This document shows positions 6,948 to 15,657 of a DNA stretch of 37,269 bases, piece after piece. The stretch is from contig JAJDXW010000367.1 of assembly GCA_022823045.1 (NCBI GenBank), positions 1 to 37,269 on the forward strand, written 5' to 3'. This DNA is from Gammaproteobacteria bacterium (GTDB lineage Bacteria; Pseudomonadota; Gammaproteobacteria; HK1). Under the pieces are notes generated by a model. That model was given only the letters and a program-made list of their open reading frames with translations, did not search any database and had not been told where the DNA came from. Within the stretch, counting starts at the first letter, position 1, and every line of letters begins with the position of its first letter. The position numbers and the translations under genes were made by a program.

Positions 6948-8042
6948 ATGGCGGAAATCCCGGCTCCCTTGCCCTTCGAGAAACGCACGAGCGGCCTCGG
7001 GCGCTGGTTCGAGCCGAAACGCATCGGCCAGATGTCCCCCGGAAGCACGGTCATCGTCTACGGGCTCCTCGCCCTGTGGTCGGCGTTCGTCCTGTTCCCG
7101 TTCTACTGGCTCGCCATCACGTCGTTCAAGCTCCCGGTCGACGTGTTCGACGGGCCGGCGTATCTCCCCTGGGTCGATTTCACTCCCAACCTCCACGCCT
7201 GGGCGGACCTCGCCGACTTCAGCGCCAAGTCGGCCCTCTCGGAGACGCTCACTCCCTACCGGAACTCCGTCATCATCGCGTTCTGCTCGACCGCGCTCTG
7301 CGTGCTCGTCGGCGCCATGGCGGCCTACGCCCTCGCCCGGATCGAGTACAAGCCCCGGTTCGGCAACATCCTCGTCTTCGTCCTGCTCATGATCGCGGCG
7401 GCGGTCGCGGTCGGCATCTACGGCGTCGACCTCTGGATTGCGGGGGCGGTGGCGGTGGCCCTCTTCGTCCTGCTCGCGCGTTCGCTGGGACGGCGCTACT
7501 TCAGGCGAAGCGTCGGCAACGCCGACATCCTGTTCTGGATGATCTCGCAGCGGATCCTGCCCCCGGTCGTCGCGGTGGTGCCGATCTACATGATGTTCCA
7601 GAAGGTCGGGATGCTCGACACCCACCTCGCGATCATCCTCACCTACACCGTCGTGAACCTCCCGATCGTGGTCTGGCTGATGCACGACTTCTTCGCGTCG
7701 ATCCCCATCGACCTCGAGGAGAGCGCGCAGCTCGACGGCGCCTCGCGGCTCATGACGTTCTTCGAGATCGTGGTGCCACTCGCGCGGGCGGGGCTCGCCG
7801 CGACCACCCTGCTCGTGCTCATCCTCTCCTGGAACGAGTATCTGGTCGCCCTCTTTCTCTCGACCACCAAGGCCCAGACCCTGCCGATCCTCGTCGCGGG
7901 CATGAACGGCGGCGAGAAGGGCATCCTGTGGTGGACGATGGCGGTGGTCATCATCATCATGATCGTCCCCGTCATCGCGATGGCGCTCCTCCTGCAGCGC
8001 TTCATCTCGAAGGGGATCCTGCTCGGAGCGGTAAAGGGATGA
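6948..8042 (+). CDS. ABC transporter permease, MalG type, with extra membrane segments
   Basis: This is a 364-residue inner-membrane permease. TM1 is at about 34-58. A periplasmic stretch of roughly 45 residues follows, then TM2 near 107-130. Two additional hydrophobic segments (about 140-160 and 163-178) come before the regular MalG core (from about 192). The EAA docking loop is at about 258-280, with ESAQLDGASRLMTFFEIVVP. Typical MalG proteins are about 280 residues, so the insertion is marked. The ATG at 6948 was preferred to the in-frame TTG at 6939 because AAAGG lies about nine nt before it. It follows the first permease after 40 nt and is followed by the ATPase after 73 nt. Confidence 0.9.
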   Translation: MAEIPAPLPFEKRTSGLGRWFEPKRIGQMSPGSTVIVYGLLALWSAFVLFPFYWLAITSFKLPVDVFDGPAYLPWVDFTPNLHAWADLADFSAKSALSETLTPYRNSVIIAFCSTALCVLVGAMAAYALARIEYKPRFGNILVFVLLMIAAAVAVGIYGVDLWIAGAVAVALFVLLARSLGRRYFRRSVGNADILFWMISQRILPPVVAVVPIYMMFQKVGMLDTHLAIILTYTVVNLPIVVWLMHDFFASIPIDLEESAQLDGASRLMTFFEIVVPLARAGLAATTLLVLILSWNEYLVALFLSTTKAQTLPILVAGMNGGEKGILWWTMAVVIIIMIVPVIAMALLLQRFISKGILLGAVKG

Positions 8043-8115
8043 GCGGGCGGCGGGCGGCGGCAAGGAGCTGCGCGGACGATGAAGGGGCGAGCCACGGCGC
8101 GGGGATGAACGAAGG

Positions 8116-9294
8116 ATGAGCGACATCGGCACGATGGCCGGCAACGGGGCGGCGGAATCCGGCACGCACGCGCACTCCCGCGCCCGGCGGCTGTCGATCC
8201 GGGGGCTGAACAAGTGGTTCGGCTCGAACCACGTGGTGAAGGACCTGAGCATCGCCGTCGAGCCGAGCGAGTTCCTGGTGCTGCTCGGCCCGTCCGGGTG
8301 CGGCAAGACGACGGCGCTCCGGATCATCGCGGGGCTCGAGGAGGCGGACTCGGGAGAGGTGGTCCTCGGCGACACCGACGTCACCAACGAGCTCCCGAAG
8401 TACCGCGACATCGCGATGGTGTTCCAGTCCTACGCGCTCTACCCCCACAAGACGGTGGCGGAGAACATCGGCTTTCCGCTCAAGGTGAGGGGGCTCAAGC
8501 CCGACGAACGGGCGGCGGCGGTGCGCGACGCGGCCGCCCAGGTCCACATGGAGGACCTCCTCGAGCGCTATCCACGCCAGCTCTCCGGGGGGCAGCGCCA
8601 GCGGGTGGCCCTCGCGCGGGCAATCGTGCGCCGGCCCTCGGCGTTCCTGATGGACGAGCCCCTCTCCAACCTCGACGCGAAGCTCCGCGGCTACATGCGC
8701 GCGGAACTCAAGCACATGCAGCACGAGCTCGGGGTGACCACGGTCTACGTGACCCACGACCAGGTCGAGGCGATGACCCTCGCGCACCGGGTCGCGATCC
8801 TCGACGAAGGGGCGCTGCAGCAGATTGGCACCCCGAGAGAGGTGTACGACAACCCCGCGAACCTCTTCGTCGCCGGCTTCATGGGGTCGCCGCCGATGAA
8901 CTTCATCCGCGGCAGCATCGAGAACGGCCGGTTCGAGAGCGGGGGCGGGGTCAGCGTCCCGGTGGAAGGCGCGGGCGACGCGGGGGCGGCGGGATTGCAC
9001 GACGGCGCGGCGGCGGTCATGGGCTTCCGCCCGGAGGACGCGGAGGTGTCCGACCCCGGGACCGGACTCTTCGACGCCACGGTCTACGCGGCGGAGCTGA
9101 CGGGCGACGTCACCCTCGTCACCGTCGCCCTCGGCGACGACGCGAGCATCGCGATCAAGATGCCGAAGGAGTACGACGTCGACTTCGACCGCAAGGTGGC
9201 GGTGGGCTTCCCCCTGGAGCGGGGCTTCCTCTTCGACGCGGCCTCCGGCGACCGTCTGCCCACCCGCTTCGTCGCCCCGCCGCCCGGTACCTGA
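8116..9294 (+). CDS. ABC transporter ATP-binding protein, UgpC/MsmK type
   Basis: This 392-residue ATPase powers the importer. Walker [10 protein letters not shown] is at about 58-66, the Q-loop in [12 protein letters not shown] at 102-113, signature LSGGQRQR at 156-163, Walker B with [11 protein letters not shown] at 177-187, and the switch histidine in VTHDQVEAM near 214. From about residue 240 there is a TOBE/OB-type regulatory domain as in MalK, UgpC and MsmK, with GFRPEDAEV inside it. The first 23 residues are extra and poorly conserved. The ATG at 8116 has GAAGG directly against it, so the ATG seven codons in could also serve as the start. It completes a four-gene importer. Confidence 0.93.
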   Translation: MSDIGTMAGNGAAESGTHAHSRARRLSIRGLNKWFGSNHVVKDLSIAVEPSEFLVLLGPSGCGKTTALRIIAGLEEADSGEVVLGDTDVTNELPKYRDIAMVFQSYALYPHKTVAENIGFPLKVRGLKPDERAAAVRDAAAQVHMEDLLERYPRQLSGGQRQRVALARAIVRRPSAFLMDEPLSNLDAKLRGYMRAELKHMQHELGVTTVYVTHDQVEAMTLAHRVAILDEGALQQIGTPREVYDNPANLFVAGFMGSPPMNFIRGSIENGRFESGGGVSVPVEGAGDAGAAGLHDGAAAVMGFRPEDAEVSDPGTGLFDATVYAAELTGDVTLVTVALGDDASIAIKMPKEYDVDFDRKVAVGFPLERGFLFDAASGDRLPTRFVAPPPGT

Positions 9295-9353
9295 GGTGCC
9301 GATCCCGGACGGCAGGAGAATGACGGCGACCGGTCCAGCCTGGAGGTAGCGGC

Positions 9354-10907
9354 ATGCTGCAAACACTGGGAGAGGTGCTGCCCGAATCGGCCCGCCGGTT
9401 CGGCGACAAGACCGCGCTCGTGATGGGCGGCCGACGGTTCAGCTTCAACGAGCTGAACGAGCTCTCGAACCGACTCGCCAACAGCTTTCGGGGAATCGGC
9501 GTCGAGGCGGGCGACCGCGTCACCCTGTACGCCCTCAACTCCTGGGAGTGGATCGTGAGCTACTACGCGATCCACAAGCTGGGCGCGGTCGCGAACCCGA
9601 TCAACGTGATGCTGACCCCGGAGGAGGTGGGCTTCGTCGTCGGCGACTGCGGGGCGAAGGTGCTCATCGCGTCGCGCGACAAGGGCGAGCCGCTGCTCGG
9701 GCTCACCGGCGGTGGGGCGGCCGGCGGGAGCGAAGGCGCGCGCGGAAGCCTTCGCGAGATCGTCCTCTTCGGCGACGGCGCGCCGCCCGCGGGAGCGAAG
9801 GCCTTCGACGACCTCGTCGCCGCGGGGAGCCCGGACATGCAGGTCGCCCCGGTACCGACCGACTCGCTCTCGACCATCTGCTACACCTCGGGCACGACCG
9901 GGCATCCCAAGGGAGCGATGCACAGTCACCGCAACGTCATCGTCAACACCGCGATGACCGCGGTCCTGCACATGCGGACGAGGGAGGACACGGTGGTGAC
10001 CGCCCTCCCCTGCCCGCATGTCTACGGCAATGTGGTGATGAACGCGAGCGTGCTCTACGGCATGACCCTCGTGCTCCTTCCCTCCTTCGACCCGGCGGAG
10101 GTGATGGCGGCGATCGAGGAGCACCGGGCCACCCTGTTCGAGGGCGTTCCGACCATGTTCATGTACATGCTCGCCCACCCGGAGTTCGACCGCTTCGACC
10201 TCTCCTCCCTCACCCGCTGCACGGTGGGCGGCCAGACCATGCCGGCGGCCAAGATGGAGGAGTTCGAGCGGCGCGCCGGCTGCCCGCTCATCGAGCTCTG
10301 GGGCATGACGGAGATCGCGGGGCCGGGCACCACCACCCCGCTCTACGGCGAGAACCGGCACGGCTCGATCGGAATCGAGCTTCCTCACGTCGAGTGCCGC
10401 ATCGCCGACATCGAGGACGCCGCGAAGACCCTGCCGGCGGGCGAGGTCGGGGAGCTGATGGTGCGGGGCCCCATCGTCATGCAGGGCTACTACGGCAACG
10501 AGACGGCGACCCGGGAGACCATCGAGCCCGACGGCTGGCTGCATTCGGGAGACCTGGCCCGCGAGGACGAGGACGGGTACTTCTGGATCGTGGACCGCCG
10601 CAAGGACATGATCCTGACCGCCGGCTTCAACGTGTACCCGGCCGAGCTCGAGCGGGTCATCGCCATGCACCCGGCCGTCGCACTCGTCGCGGTCGGCCCG
10701 CAGCCGGACGAGATGAAGGGCGAGATCGCGAAAGCCTACGTGGTGCGAAAGCCGGGGGAGGCGGCGGACGAGGAGAGCATCGTCGCCCACTGCCGCGAGC
10801 ACCTCGCCGCCTACAAGGTGCCGCGCGAGATACAGTTCGTCGACGACGTGCCGAAGACCAGCACCGGCAAGATCATGCGCCGCGAGCTGAAGACCCTCGA
10901 CGCCTGA
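9354..10907 (+). CDS. Acyl-CoA ligase (AMP-dependent synthetase)
   Basis: This 517-residue enzyme of the ANL superfamily activates a carboxylic acid with ATP to the acyl-AMP and then to the CoA thioester. The P-loop-like motif TSGTTGHPKG is at 178-187, and LWGMTE (motif A5), GWLHSGDLA (A7) and DRRKDMILTAGFNVYP (A8 hinge) follow in order. The catalytic lysine is in KTSTGKIMRR near residue 506. The length is usual. The N-terminal part is like long- and medium-chain fatty-acid or aromatic-acid ligases; the acid cannot be named. GGAGG lies about eight nt before the ATG. It follows the importer by 59 nt on the same strand, suggesting the imported compound or its oxidation product is an acid. Confidence 0.92.
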   Translation: MLQTLGEVLPESARRFGDKTALVMGGRRFSFNELNELSNRLANSFRGIGVEAGDRVTLYALNSWEWIVSYYAIHKLGAVANPINVMLTPEEVGFVVGDCGAKVLIASRDKGEPLLGLTGGGAAGGSEGARGSLREIVLFGDGAPPAGAKAFDDLVAAGSPDMQVAPVPTDSLSTICYTSGTTGHPKGAMHSHRNVIVNTAMTAVLHMRTREDTVVTALPCPHVYGNVVMNASVLYGMTLVLLPSFDPAEVMAAIEEHRATLFEGVPTMFMYMLAHPEFDRFDLSSLTRCTVGGQTMPAAKMEEFERRAGCPLIELWGMTEIAGPGTTTPLYGENRHGSIGIELPHVECRIADIEDAAKTLPAGEVGELMVRGPIVMQGYYGNETATRETIEPDGWLHSGDLAREDEDGYFWIVDRRKDMILTAGFNVYPAELERVIAMHPAVALVAVGPQPDEMKGEIAKAYVVRKPGEAADEESIVAHCREHLAAYKVPREIQFVDDVPKTSTGKIMRRELKTLDA

Positions 10908-10991
10908 GCCCGCCGCCCCCACGCTCGGGCCGACCGAACCCCGTCGCGCGCGAGCTTCGGAGGCTCGGAGCGGCGGGGTATTCGCCCGGCA

Positions 10992-11759
10992 CTACGCCCC
11001 GAACGCTTGGCGGTAGGTCGCTTCGGTGAGGACGGACGCGCCCGTGAGCAGCAGGGCGGCGCGAGCTTGCGCGAGGCGCGGATCGGCGAGCGCCGCGAAC
11101 AATCCCTCCCGAATTCGCGTGAGCTCGCCCTCGGCGGTCTCCGCGCCGGTGATGAAGGGGAGGGCCGGCTGAAGCGGCGAGCGGCCAAGGATGAGGGTGC
11201 CGGCCAGCTCGTCCGGTGACCGGGCGCCGAGCAGTGCGTGGCTCACGCAGTCGACGGCGCAGACGTCCGCGCCGCCCTCCCGCACCTGGCGGACGCTCTC
11301 CCGGTGCGAGCCCGTGATCACGACGTCGCCGAACATCTCCTCGACGTCGACACCCCGGGAAAGGATGCGGCGCCACACGCGATAGCCGGACCAGGAGTCC
11401 CGGCCGTTGACGGCGAGCCGCTTCCCGCGGAGCTCGCCGATGCTCCGCTCCTCCGTGTCCTCGCGTACCAGGACGAAGCTCCGGTACTTCGGCCCCTCGC
11501 ATCCGGGCGCTTCGTAGTGGGGCGTGGCGACGACCTGCACAGAGCTTCCGACCGTATGGACGAGCGGATGGCCGCAGGTCTGGCTGAAGAGGAGGTCCGG
11601 AGACCGCCACGGCCGGTACCGGTCCTCCGACCAAGTGAGCGCATCGGGCACGTCCGCGACCCCGTGATCGCGAAGATGGCCCGCGACGCCGGTCCACCAC
11701 CGCTCGATGGCCGGCCGCAGCTCCGGCTCCGCGTACATCGGCAAGGTCGCGCACCGCAT
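10992..11759 (-). CDS. PhnD-like periplasmic-binding-fold protein, apparently without a signal peptide
   Basis: This is a 255-residue protein with features of the phosphonate/phosphate binding-protein family (PhnD, type II fold): MRCATLPMYAEPELRP at the start, SPDLLFSQTCGHPL, a KYRSFVLVR strand, IGELRGKRLAVNGRDSWSG, and GGADVCAVDCVSHALL. The start was put at the ATG at 11759, preceded by GGGAGA at a good distance; the longer upstream frame (to 12056) has no homology. Neither start gives a signal peptide, so the protein may be cytoplasmic or a sensor rather than a transport protein. No permease or ATPase of this class lies beside it. It converges with the acyl-CoA ligase; the 84 bases between hold no clear terminator. 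Confidence 0.82.
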   Translation of the reverse strand: MRCATLPMYAEPELRPAIERWWTGVAGHLRDHGVADVPDALTWSEDRYRPWRSPDLLFSQTCGHPLVHTVGSSVQVVATPHYEAPGCEGPKYRSFVLVREDTEERSIGELRGKRLAVNGRDSWSGYRVWRRILSRGVDVEEMFGDVVITGSHRESVRQVREGGADVCAVDCVSHALLGARSPDELAGTLILGRSPLQPALPFITGAETAEGELTRIREGLFAALADPRLAQARAALLLTGASVLTEATYRQAFGA

Positions 11760-11971
11760 CCGCCCGTCTCCCGATACCCTGTCCCTCGACGTCCCGGTCC
11801 GTCTCGTCCGGTACGCGAGCATACCCGCAAGCCGGACGCTTCCGTACGAGCGGGCACTATGCTCTCCTGGGGCGGAGCGGTATTCCGGTTCTCCGGCGCT
11901 CCCAGCCGGCCGGCCGCCGGGAGGGGACTCCGAGAAGCGGGAACGCGATGGAAGATCGGAATGCACTGTCC

Positions 11972-11998
11972 TATATTGCCAATCGATCATATGGAGGG
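11972..11998 (+). promoter_or_regulatory. Possible promoter -10 and ribosome binding site for the ParD gene
   Basis: TATATT at 11972-11977 is a good -10 element in otherwise GC-rich sequence. GGAGGG at 11993-11998 is placed eight nt before the GTG start at 12007 and decides that start. No good -35 element is visible. The leader would be short. Confidence 0.35.
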
Positions 11999-12006
11999 TC
12001 CGACGA

Positions 12007-12264
12007 GTGGCCACGAGGAACGTCGTATTGACCGTTGCGCAGTCCGATCTCGTCAACCGATTGGGCTCTTTCGGCCGTTATCAGAACCCGAGCGAAACCT
12101 TGCGGGCCGGCTTGCGGCTCCTCGAACGAGAAGAGGCCGAGCTGAGCGAGCTGCGCGCACGCCTTTCCGCCGGACTCGAACCGGCAAGGTCAGTTGATCT
12201 CGCCGACGGTGACGGCGAACGCGTCGTTCGCCGCGCGTTTGCGGCGGATCGAGCACGAGGCTGA
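12007..12264 (+). CDS. parD: ParD-family antitoxin
   Basis: This is an 85-residue ribbon-helix-helix antitoxin of the ParDE/RelBE type. It reads ATRNVVLTVAQSDLVNRLG, then SFGRYQNPSETLRAGLRLLE, the signature ParD helix-turn with GRYQN and SE-LR-GLRLLE. A charged helix, REEAELSELRARL, follows and would bind the toxin. ParD normally neutralises ParE, a gyrase-poisoning toxin encoded directly downstream, and represses the operon. Here no ParE follows. The open frame extends 300 nt upstream, but GTG at 12007 is chosen by the GGAGGG site and by homology. The C-terminal 30 residues differ from common ParD and may be drifted. Confidence 0.85.
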   Translation: MATRNVVLTVAQSDLVNRLGSFGRYQNPSETLRAGLRLLEREEAELSELRARLSAGLEPARSVDLADGDGERVVRRAFAADRARG

Positions 12265-12422
12265 TGCGGACAGAGCCTTTCTCCTCGCCCGCGGAGATGG
12301 AGGAGTTCTTTCGGGCGTGTGACGCCCTGGACGGTCCGGCGAGCGAACCGGACTGGAACCAGCACCTGAAGACCATCGACGCATCTCGCCGCGCCGGCGC
12401 CGGGGAGTCGGCGAGATCATGA
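12264..12422 (+). CDS. 52-residue protein coupled to parD, possible antitoxin of a lost PIN toxin
   Basis: The ATG at 12264 overlaps the parD stop codon by one base (TGATG), so the two are probably translated together. The product is acidic: MRTEPFSSPAEMEEFFRACD, then a segment with EPDWNQHLKTIDASRR. I do not recognise a named family. Short proteins with an EPDW-x-x-H-L motif next to PIN-domain toxins come to mind, but that is memory-based inference. Directly after it, overlapping by four bases, is a 19-codon stretch like the end of a PIN domain. It is too short for a ParE toxin and lacks its fold. Confidence 0.45.
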   Translation: MRTEPFSSPAEMEEFFRACDALDGPASEPDWNQHLKTIDASRRAGAGESARS

Positions 12423-12478
12423 CTTTCGACCGAGCCCTCGGCGCGGTCGGACTGACGCCAGCCTCGCGGGTCGAATAG
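12419..12478 (+). pseudogene. Possible remnant of a PIN-domain toxin C-terminus
   Basis: The frame starting at the ATG at 12419 reads MTFDRALGAVGLTPASRVE and stops. PIN-domain (VapC) toxins commonly end with a strand of the form L-V-T-F-D-R/K followed by a short tail, so this looks like the last piece of such a gene whose first 100 or so codons are gone. The resemblance is only about seven residues and could be chance. Confidence 0.3.
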
Positions 12479-12526
12479 GCGATGACCGTACGCCACGGCC
12501 GATTCTCGCGCCGGGGAACTTGAGCG

Positions 12527-13558
12527 ATGCGCGCGCGCCACGTCATCCACGTCGTGAGCTGCCACGCCGAGGGCGAGGTGGGGGATGTCATCGTCGGCGG
12601 GGTGGCGCCGCCGCCCGGCGCGACCCTCTGGGAGCAGAGCCGCTTCATCGCGGAGGACGGGTGGCTCCGCGACGTGGTCCTCAACGAGCCGCGGGGCGGA
12701 GTCTTCCGGCACGTGAACCTGCTCGTGCCGCCGGTGAACCCGGCCGCGAACATGGGCTTCGTCATCATGGAGCCCGCCGACACCCCGCCCATGTCGGGCT
12801 CCAACAGCCTCTGCGTCGCGACGGTGCTCCTCGAGACCGGGATCCTCCCGATGGAGGAGCCGGAAACCCGCATCGTGCTCGAAGCCCCGGGTGGGCTCAT
12901 CGAGGCCACGGCGACCTGCCGCAGCGGCAAGGTCGAGAGGGTGCGGGTCCGGAACGTCCCGTCCTTCGCGGACCGCCTCGATGCCCCGCTCGAGGTGGAA
13001 GGGTTCGGCACCCTCGCGGCCGACACCGCGTACGGCGGCGACAGCTTCGTCATCGTGGACGCGCACGCGCTCGGCTTCGCGCTCGTTCCCGACGAGGCGC
13101 GGGACCTCGCCGAGACCGGGGTGCGGATCACCCGCGCGGCGAACGAGCAGCTCGGGTTCCGGCACCCCGAGCAACCGGAGTGGGCGCACCTCTCCTTCTG
13201 CCAGTTCGCCAACCCCGTAGCACACCAGGACGGGGTCGCCCACGGCCGGAACGCGGTCGCCATCCGGCCGGGGAAGATCGACCGTTCCCCCTGCGGAACC
13301 GGATGCTCGGCACGGCTCGCGGTGCTGCACGCGAGGGGCGTGCTCGCCGCCGGAGACCCGTTCGTCGGGATCTCGCCGATCGACTCGCGTTTCGAGTGCC
13401 GGATCGAGAGCGAAGCGACGGTCGGGGACCGCCCCGCGATCGTCCCTTCGCTCGCGGGACGGGCGTGGATCACGGGGACCCACCAGCACACCGTCGACCC
13501 GGATGATCCCTGGCCCCGAGGCTACCGCCTGAGCGACACCTGGCCGCAATACTCCTGA
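12527..13558 (+). CDS. Proline racemase family protein (hydroxyproline epimerase/dehydratase-like)
   Basis: This is a 343-residue enzyme of the proline racemase/hydroxyproline epimerase family. These enzymes use two facing residues to move the alpha proton of proline or hydroxyproline. The first active-site position is Ser90 in [19 protein letters not shown] and the second is Cys256 in [12 protein letters not shown]. Classic proline racemase has Cys at both sites and trans-3-hydroxyproline dehydratases have Thr at the second, so the Ser/Cys pair suggests a hydroxyproline epimerase or a mixed 3-hydroxyproline enzyme rather than proline racemase itself; that step is inference. GGGGAA lies about nine nt before the ATG. 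It converges with the M20 peptidase gene. Confidence 0.9.
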   Translation: MRARHVIHVVSCHAEGEVGDVIVGGVAPPPGATLWEQSRFIAEDGWLRDVVLNEPRGGVFRHVNLLVPPVNPAANMGFVIMEPADTPPMSGSNSLCVATVLLETGILPMEEPETRIVLEAPGGLIEATATCRSGKVERVRVRNVPSFADRLDAPLEVEGFGTLAADTAYGGDSFVIVDAHALGFALVPDEARDLAETGVRITRAANEQLGFRHPEQPEWAHLSFCQFANPVAHQDGVAHGRNAVAIRPGKIDRSPCGTGCSARLAVLHARGVLAAGDPFVGISPIDSRFECRIESEATVGDRPAIVPSLAGRAWITGTHQHTVDPDDPWPRGYRLSDTWPQYS

Positions 13559-13598
13559 GCGCTGGGGCGGGCGCGGCGAGGCCGAGCGCGACGGTCGG

Positions 13599-15017
13599 CT
13601 ACCCGGCGTGGTTCCGGGCGTGGTGGGCCGCGATCACCTCCGCGACGCAGCAGGTGAGCCGCTTGCCCGTGGGGATGTGCAGGAACTCGTTCGGGCCGTG
13701 GGCGTTGGACTCGGGGCCGAGCACGCCGGTGATGAGGAACTGCGCCCGCGGAAACTCTTCGCCGAGCATCCCCATGAACGGGATCGTGCCCCCTTCGCCC
13801 ATGTATACCGCCTCGGGGCCGAAGTAGGTCGCGGACGCGCGCCGCACCGCGCGGTCGAGCCAGGGAGCGACCGCCGGCGCCTCCCAGCCGGGGGCGGCGT
13901 GGTCGGCCGAGAACCGTACCCGCGCCCCGTGCGGAGGGTCGCGCTCCAGAACGCCGCGCATCGTCGCCGCCGCCGCCTCCGGTTCGCAGGTCGGCGGGAG
14001 GCGAAGGGAGAGCTTCGCGTCGGTGCGGGGGCGGGCGACGTTCCCCGCGTTGCCGATCTCCGGAAGCCCGCCCGCGCCGGTCACCTCGAGGGCCGGGCGC
14101 CAGGTGCGGCTCAGCACGAGCTCGACGGGGTCGGCGGTCGCCGGCCCGGCCCCGTCCACGAAGGGGAACCGCGTGTGGAGACGCTCGCCGAGCACGGCCG
14201 CCGCCTCCTCGGCCTGGGCGCGCCGCTCGGGCGGGATCTGCGCATGCAGGGAGTCGACGAGGATCCGCCCGTCGCGCTCGTCCTCGATGCGCGAGAGGAG
14301 ACCGCGGAGGATCCGGAACGTCGAGGGCACGATCCCGCCCGCGTCCCCGGAGTGGACGCCCTCGGCCAGCACTTCCACGCTGAGAGTGCCGCCCGCGAGG
14401 CCGCGGAGCGACGTGGTGCACCAGAGCCGGTCGTAGTCCCCGCACCCCGAATCGAGGCAGACGACGAGGCTCGGCGTCCCGATGCGGGCGCGGAGCGCCT
14501 CGATGTAATGGGGCAGATCGTAGCTCCCGCTCTCCTCGCAGGCCTCGATGATCACCACGCAGCGCGCGTGCGGCACCCCCTGCTCCGCGAGCGCCCCGAG
14601 GGCCGCGAGGGAGCCGTAGATCGCGTAGCCGTCGTCCGCCCCGCCCCGCCCGTAGAGCCGGTCCCCCTCGATCTTCGGCGTCCAGGGCCCGAGGCCGTCC
14701 CGCCAGCCGGTCATCTCGGGCTGCTTGTCGAGGTGGCCGTAGAGGAGGAGGCAGTCGTCTCCCTCTCCCGGCACCTCGATGAAGATGAGGGGAGTCCTCC
14801 CGGGGAGCCGGACCACCTCGAGCTCCATCCCGCGCGGCGCGTTCGCCTCGCACCAGCGCACCATTTGGTCGACCGCGGCCTCCATGTAGCCGTGCTCCTC
14901 CCAGTCCGGGTCGAAGTGCGGCGACTTGTTGGGGATGCGGATGTACTCGACGAGCTCGGGCACGATGGAATCGTCCCAGAGCGCTTCGACGTGTCGGCGG
15001 ACTCGGTCGGGGTTCAT
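13599..15017 (-). CDS. M20 family metallopeptidase (dipeptidase-like)
   Basis: This is a 472-residue zinc peptidase of clan MH, close in layout to carnosinase/CNDP-type dipeptidases. Expected metal ligands and catalytic residues are present: YGHLDKQPE (His95, Asp97), GRGGADDG (Asp128), EACEESGS (Glu161/162), CLDSGCGD (Asp189) and a C-terminal FLHIPTGKR histidine. The dimerisation domain lies between about 210 and 320. It removes a residue from dipeptides or similar amides in the cytoplasm. The ATG at 15017 was preferred to an in-frame TTG at 15038 because the family begins here; the ribosome site is weak in both cases. It lies 94 nt after the cupin gene on the same strand and is probably cotranscribed. 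Confidence 0.92.
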   Translation of the reverse strand: MNPDRVRRHVEALWDDSIVPELVEYIRIPNKSPHFDPDWEEHGYMEAAVDQMVRWCEANAPRGMELEVVRLPGRTPLIFIEVPGEGDDCLLLYGHLDKQPEMTGWRDGLGPWTPKIEGDRLYGRGGADDGYAIYGSLAALGALAEQGVPHARCVVIIEACEESGSYDLPHYIEALRARIGTPSLVVCLDSGCGDYDRLWCTTSLRGLAGGTLSVEVLAEGVHSGDAGGIVPSTFRILRGLLSRIEDERDGRILVDSLHAQIPPERRAQAEEAAAVLGERLHTRFPFVDGAGPATADPVELVLSRTWRPALEVTGAGGLPEIGNAGNVARPRTDAKLSLRLPPTCEPEAAAATMRGVLERDPPHGARVRFSADHAAPGWEAPAVAPWLDRAVRRASATYFGPEAVYMGEGGTIPFMGMLGEEFPRAQFLITGVLGPESNAHGPNEFLHIPTGKRLTCCVAEVIAAHHARNHAG

Positions 15018-15111
15018 GCGTTTCTCATGCCAATGCAAAGGACGTCCGGCGCGGCGGCCACCGAATCGATGCCCGCCGGCCGGAGCGGAGGGTCAGGCGG
15101 CTCCGGCGGCG

Positions 15112-15621
15112 TCAACGGCCGGCGGCGTTGGTGTCGTTCATGCCGACCGCACGCTCGATGGCGACCACGTCCGTCGGGCGCTCGAACGGGGGCGGGGCGG
15201 GCTCGCCGCGGGTGCGCTCACGGCCGATCGCGGCGAAGAACTCCTCGAGGCCGGCCGGCGAGATGAGCCACATCATGACGAGGTCCTCGTCCGCGCTCTC
15301 GTTCACGATCTCGTGCTTGACGTCCGGGCCGAGGAAGCACACGGTCCCCGGGACGAGCGGATGACGCTCCCCGTCCGCGACCGCGTGACCGCGGCCCCGG
15401 AAGCAGATCTGGAGCTCGACCTGCTCGCCGTGCGAGTGGGGCCGGATCCGGCTGCCGGGGGCGATCGTCTGAAAGCCCATCGACAGGGTGCCGAAACCGG
15501 TCTCGGACGGGACGAGCTTCGGTTCGGCGTGGCCGTTCGCCGGCGCCGGCTGCCACCAGGAGCGTCCCTCCTCGGGCTGCACGACGACGGCGCGTCCGCG
15601 GGCGGATTCCATCGGGTTCAT
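15112..15621 (-). CDS. Cupin domain protein
   Basis: This is a 169-residue protein with a single cupin beta-barrel. Motif 1, PGSRIRPHSHGEQVE with His62, His64 and Glu69, and motif 2, PGTVCFLGPDVKHEIVN with His103, supply a usual metal site. About 40 residues precede and 45 follow the barrel. It could be a sugar- or amino-acid-metabolism enzyme or a small-ligand sensor; the family does not fix a function. The ATG at 15621 has GAGGAG about eight nt before it. It is first in a minus-strand pair with the M20 peptidase, divergent from hyuA. Confidence 0.87.
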   Translation of the reverse strand: MNPMESARGRAVVVQPEEGRSWWQPAPANGHAEPKLVPSETGFGTLSMGFQTIAPGSRIRPHSHGEQVELQICFRGRGHAVADGERHPLVPGTVCFLGPDVKHEIVNESADEDLVMMWLISPAGLEEFFAAIGRERTRGEPAPPPFERPTDVVAIERAVGMNDTNAAGR

Positions 15622-15657
15622 GGCGTGCTCCTCGCTTCTCGTGGGGCCGCAGACCGC

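Noticed and set aside
11760-12056. N-terminal extension of the PhnD-like protein
   Set aside because: The extra 99 residues show no homology or signal peptide, and a good ribosome site precedes the ATG at 11759.
12264-12422. The 52-residue ORF as a ParE toxin
   Set aside because: It is about half the usual ParE length, acidic, and lacks the ParE strand-helix pattern.
15018-15038. TTG at 15038 as the start of the M20 peptidase
   Set aside because: The added seven residues have no family match and the ATG at 15017 is the more usual codon, although the ribosome site is weak for both.
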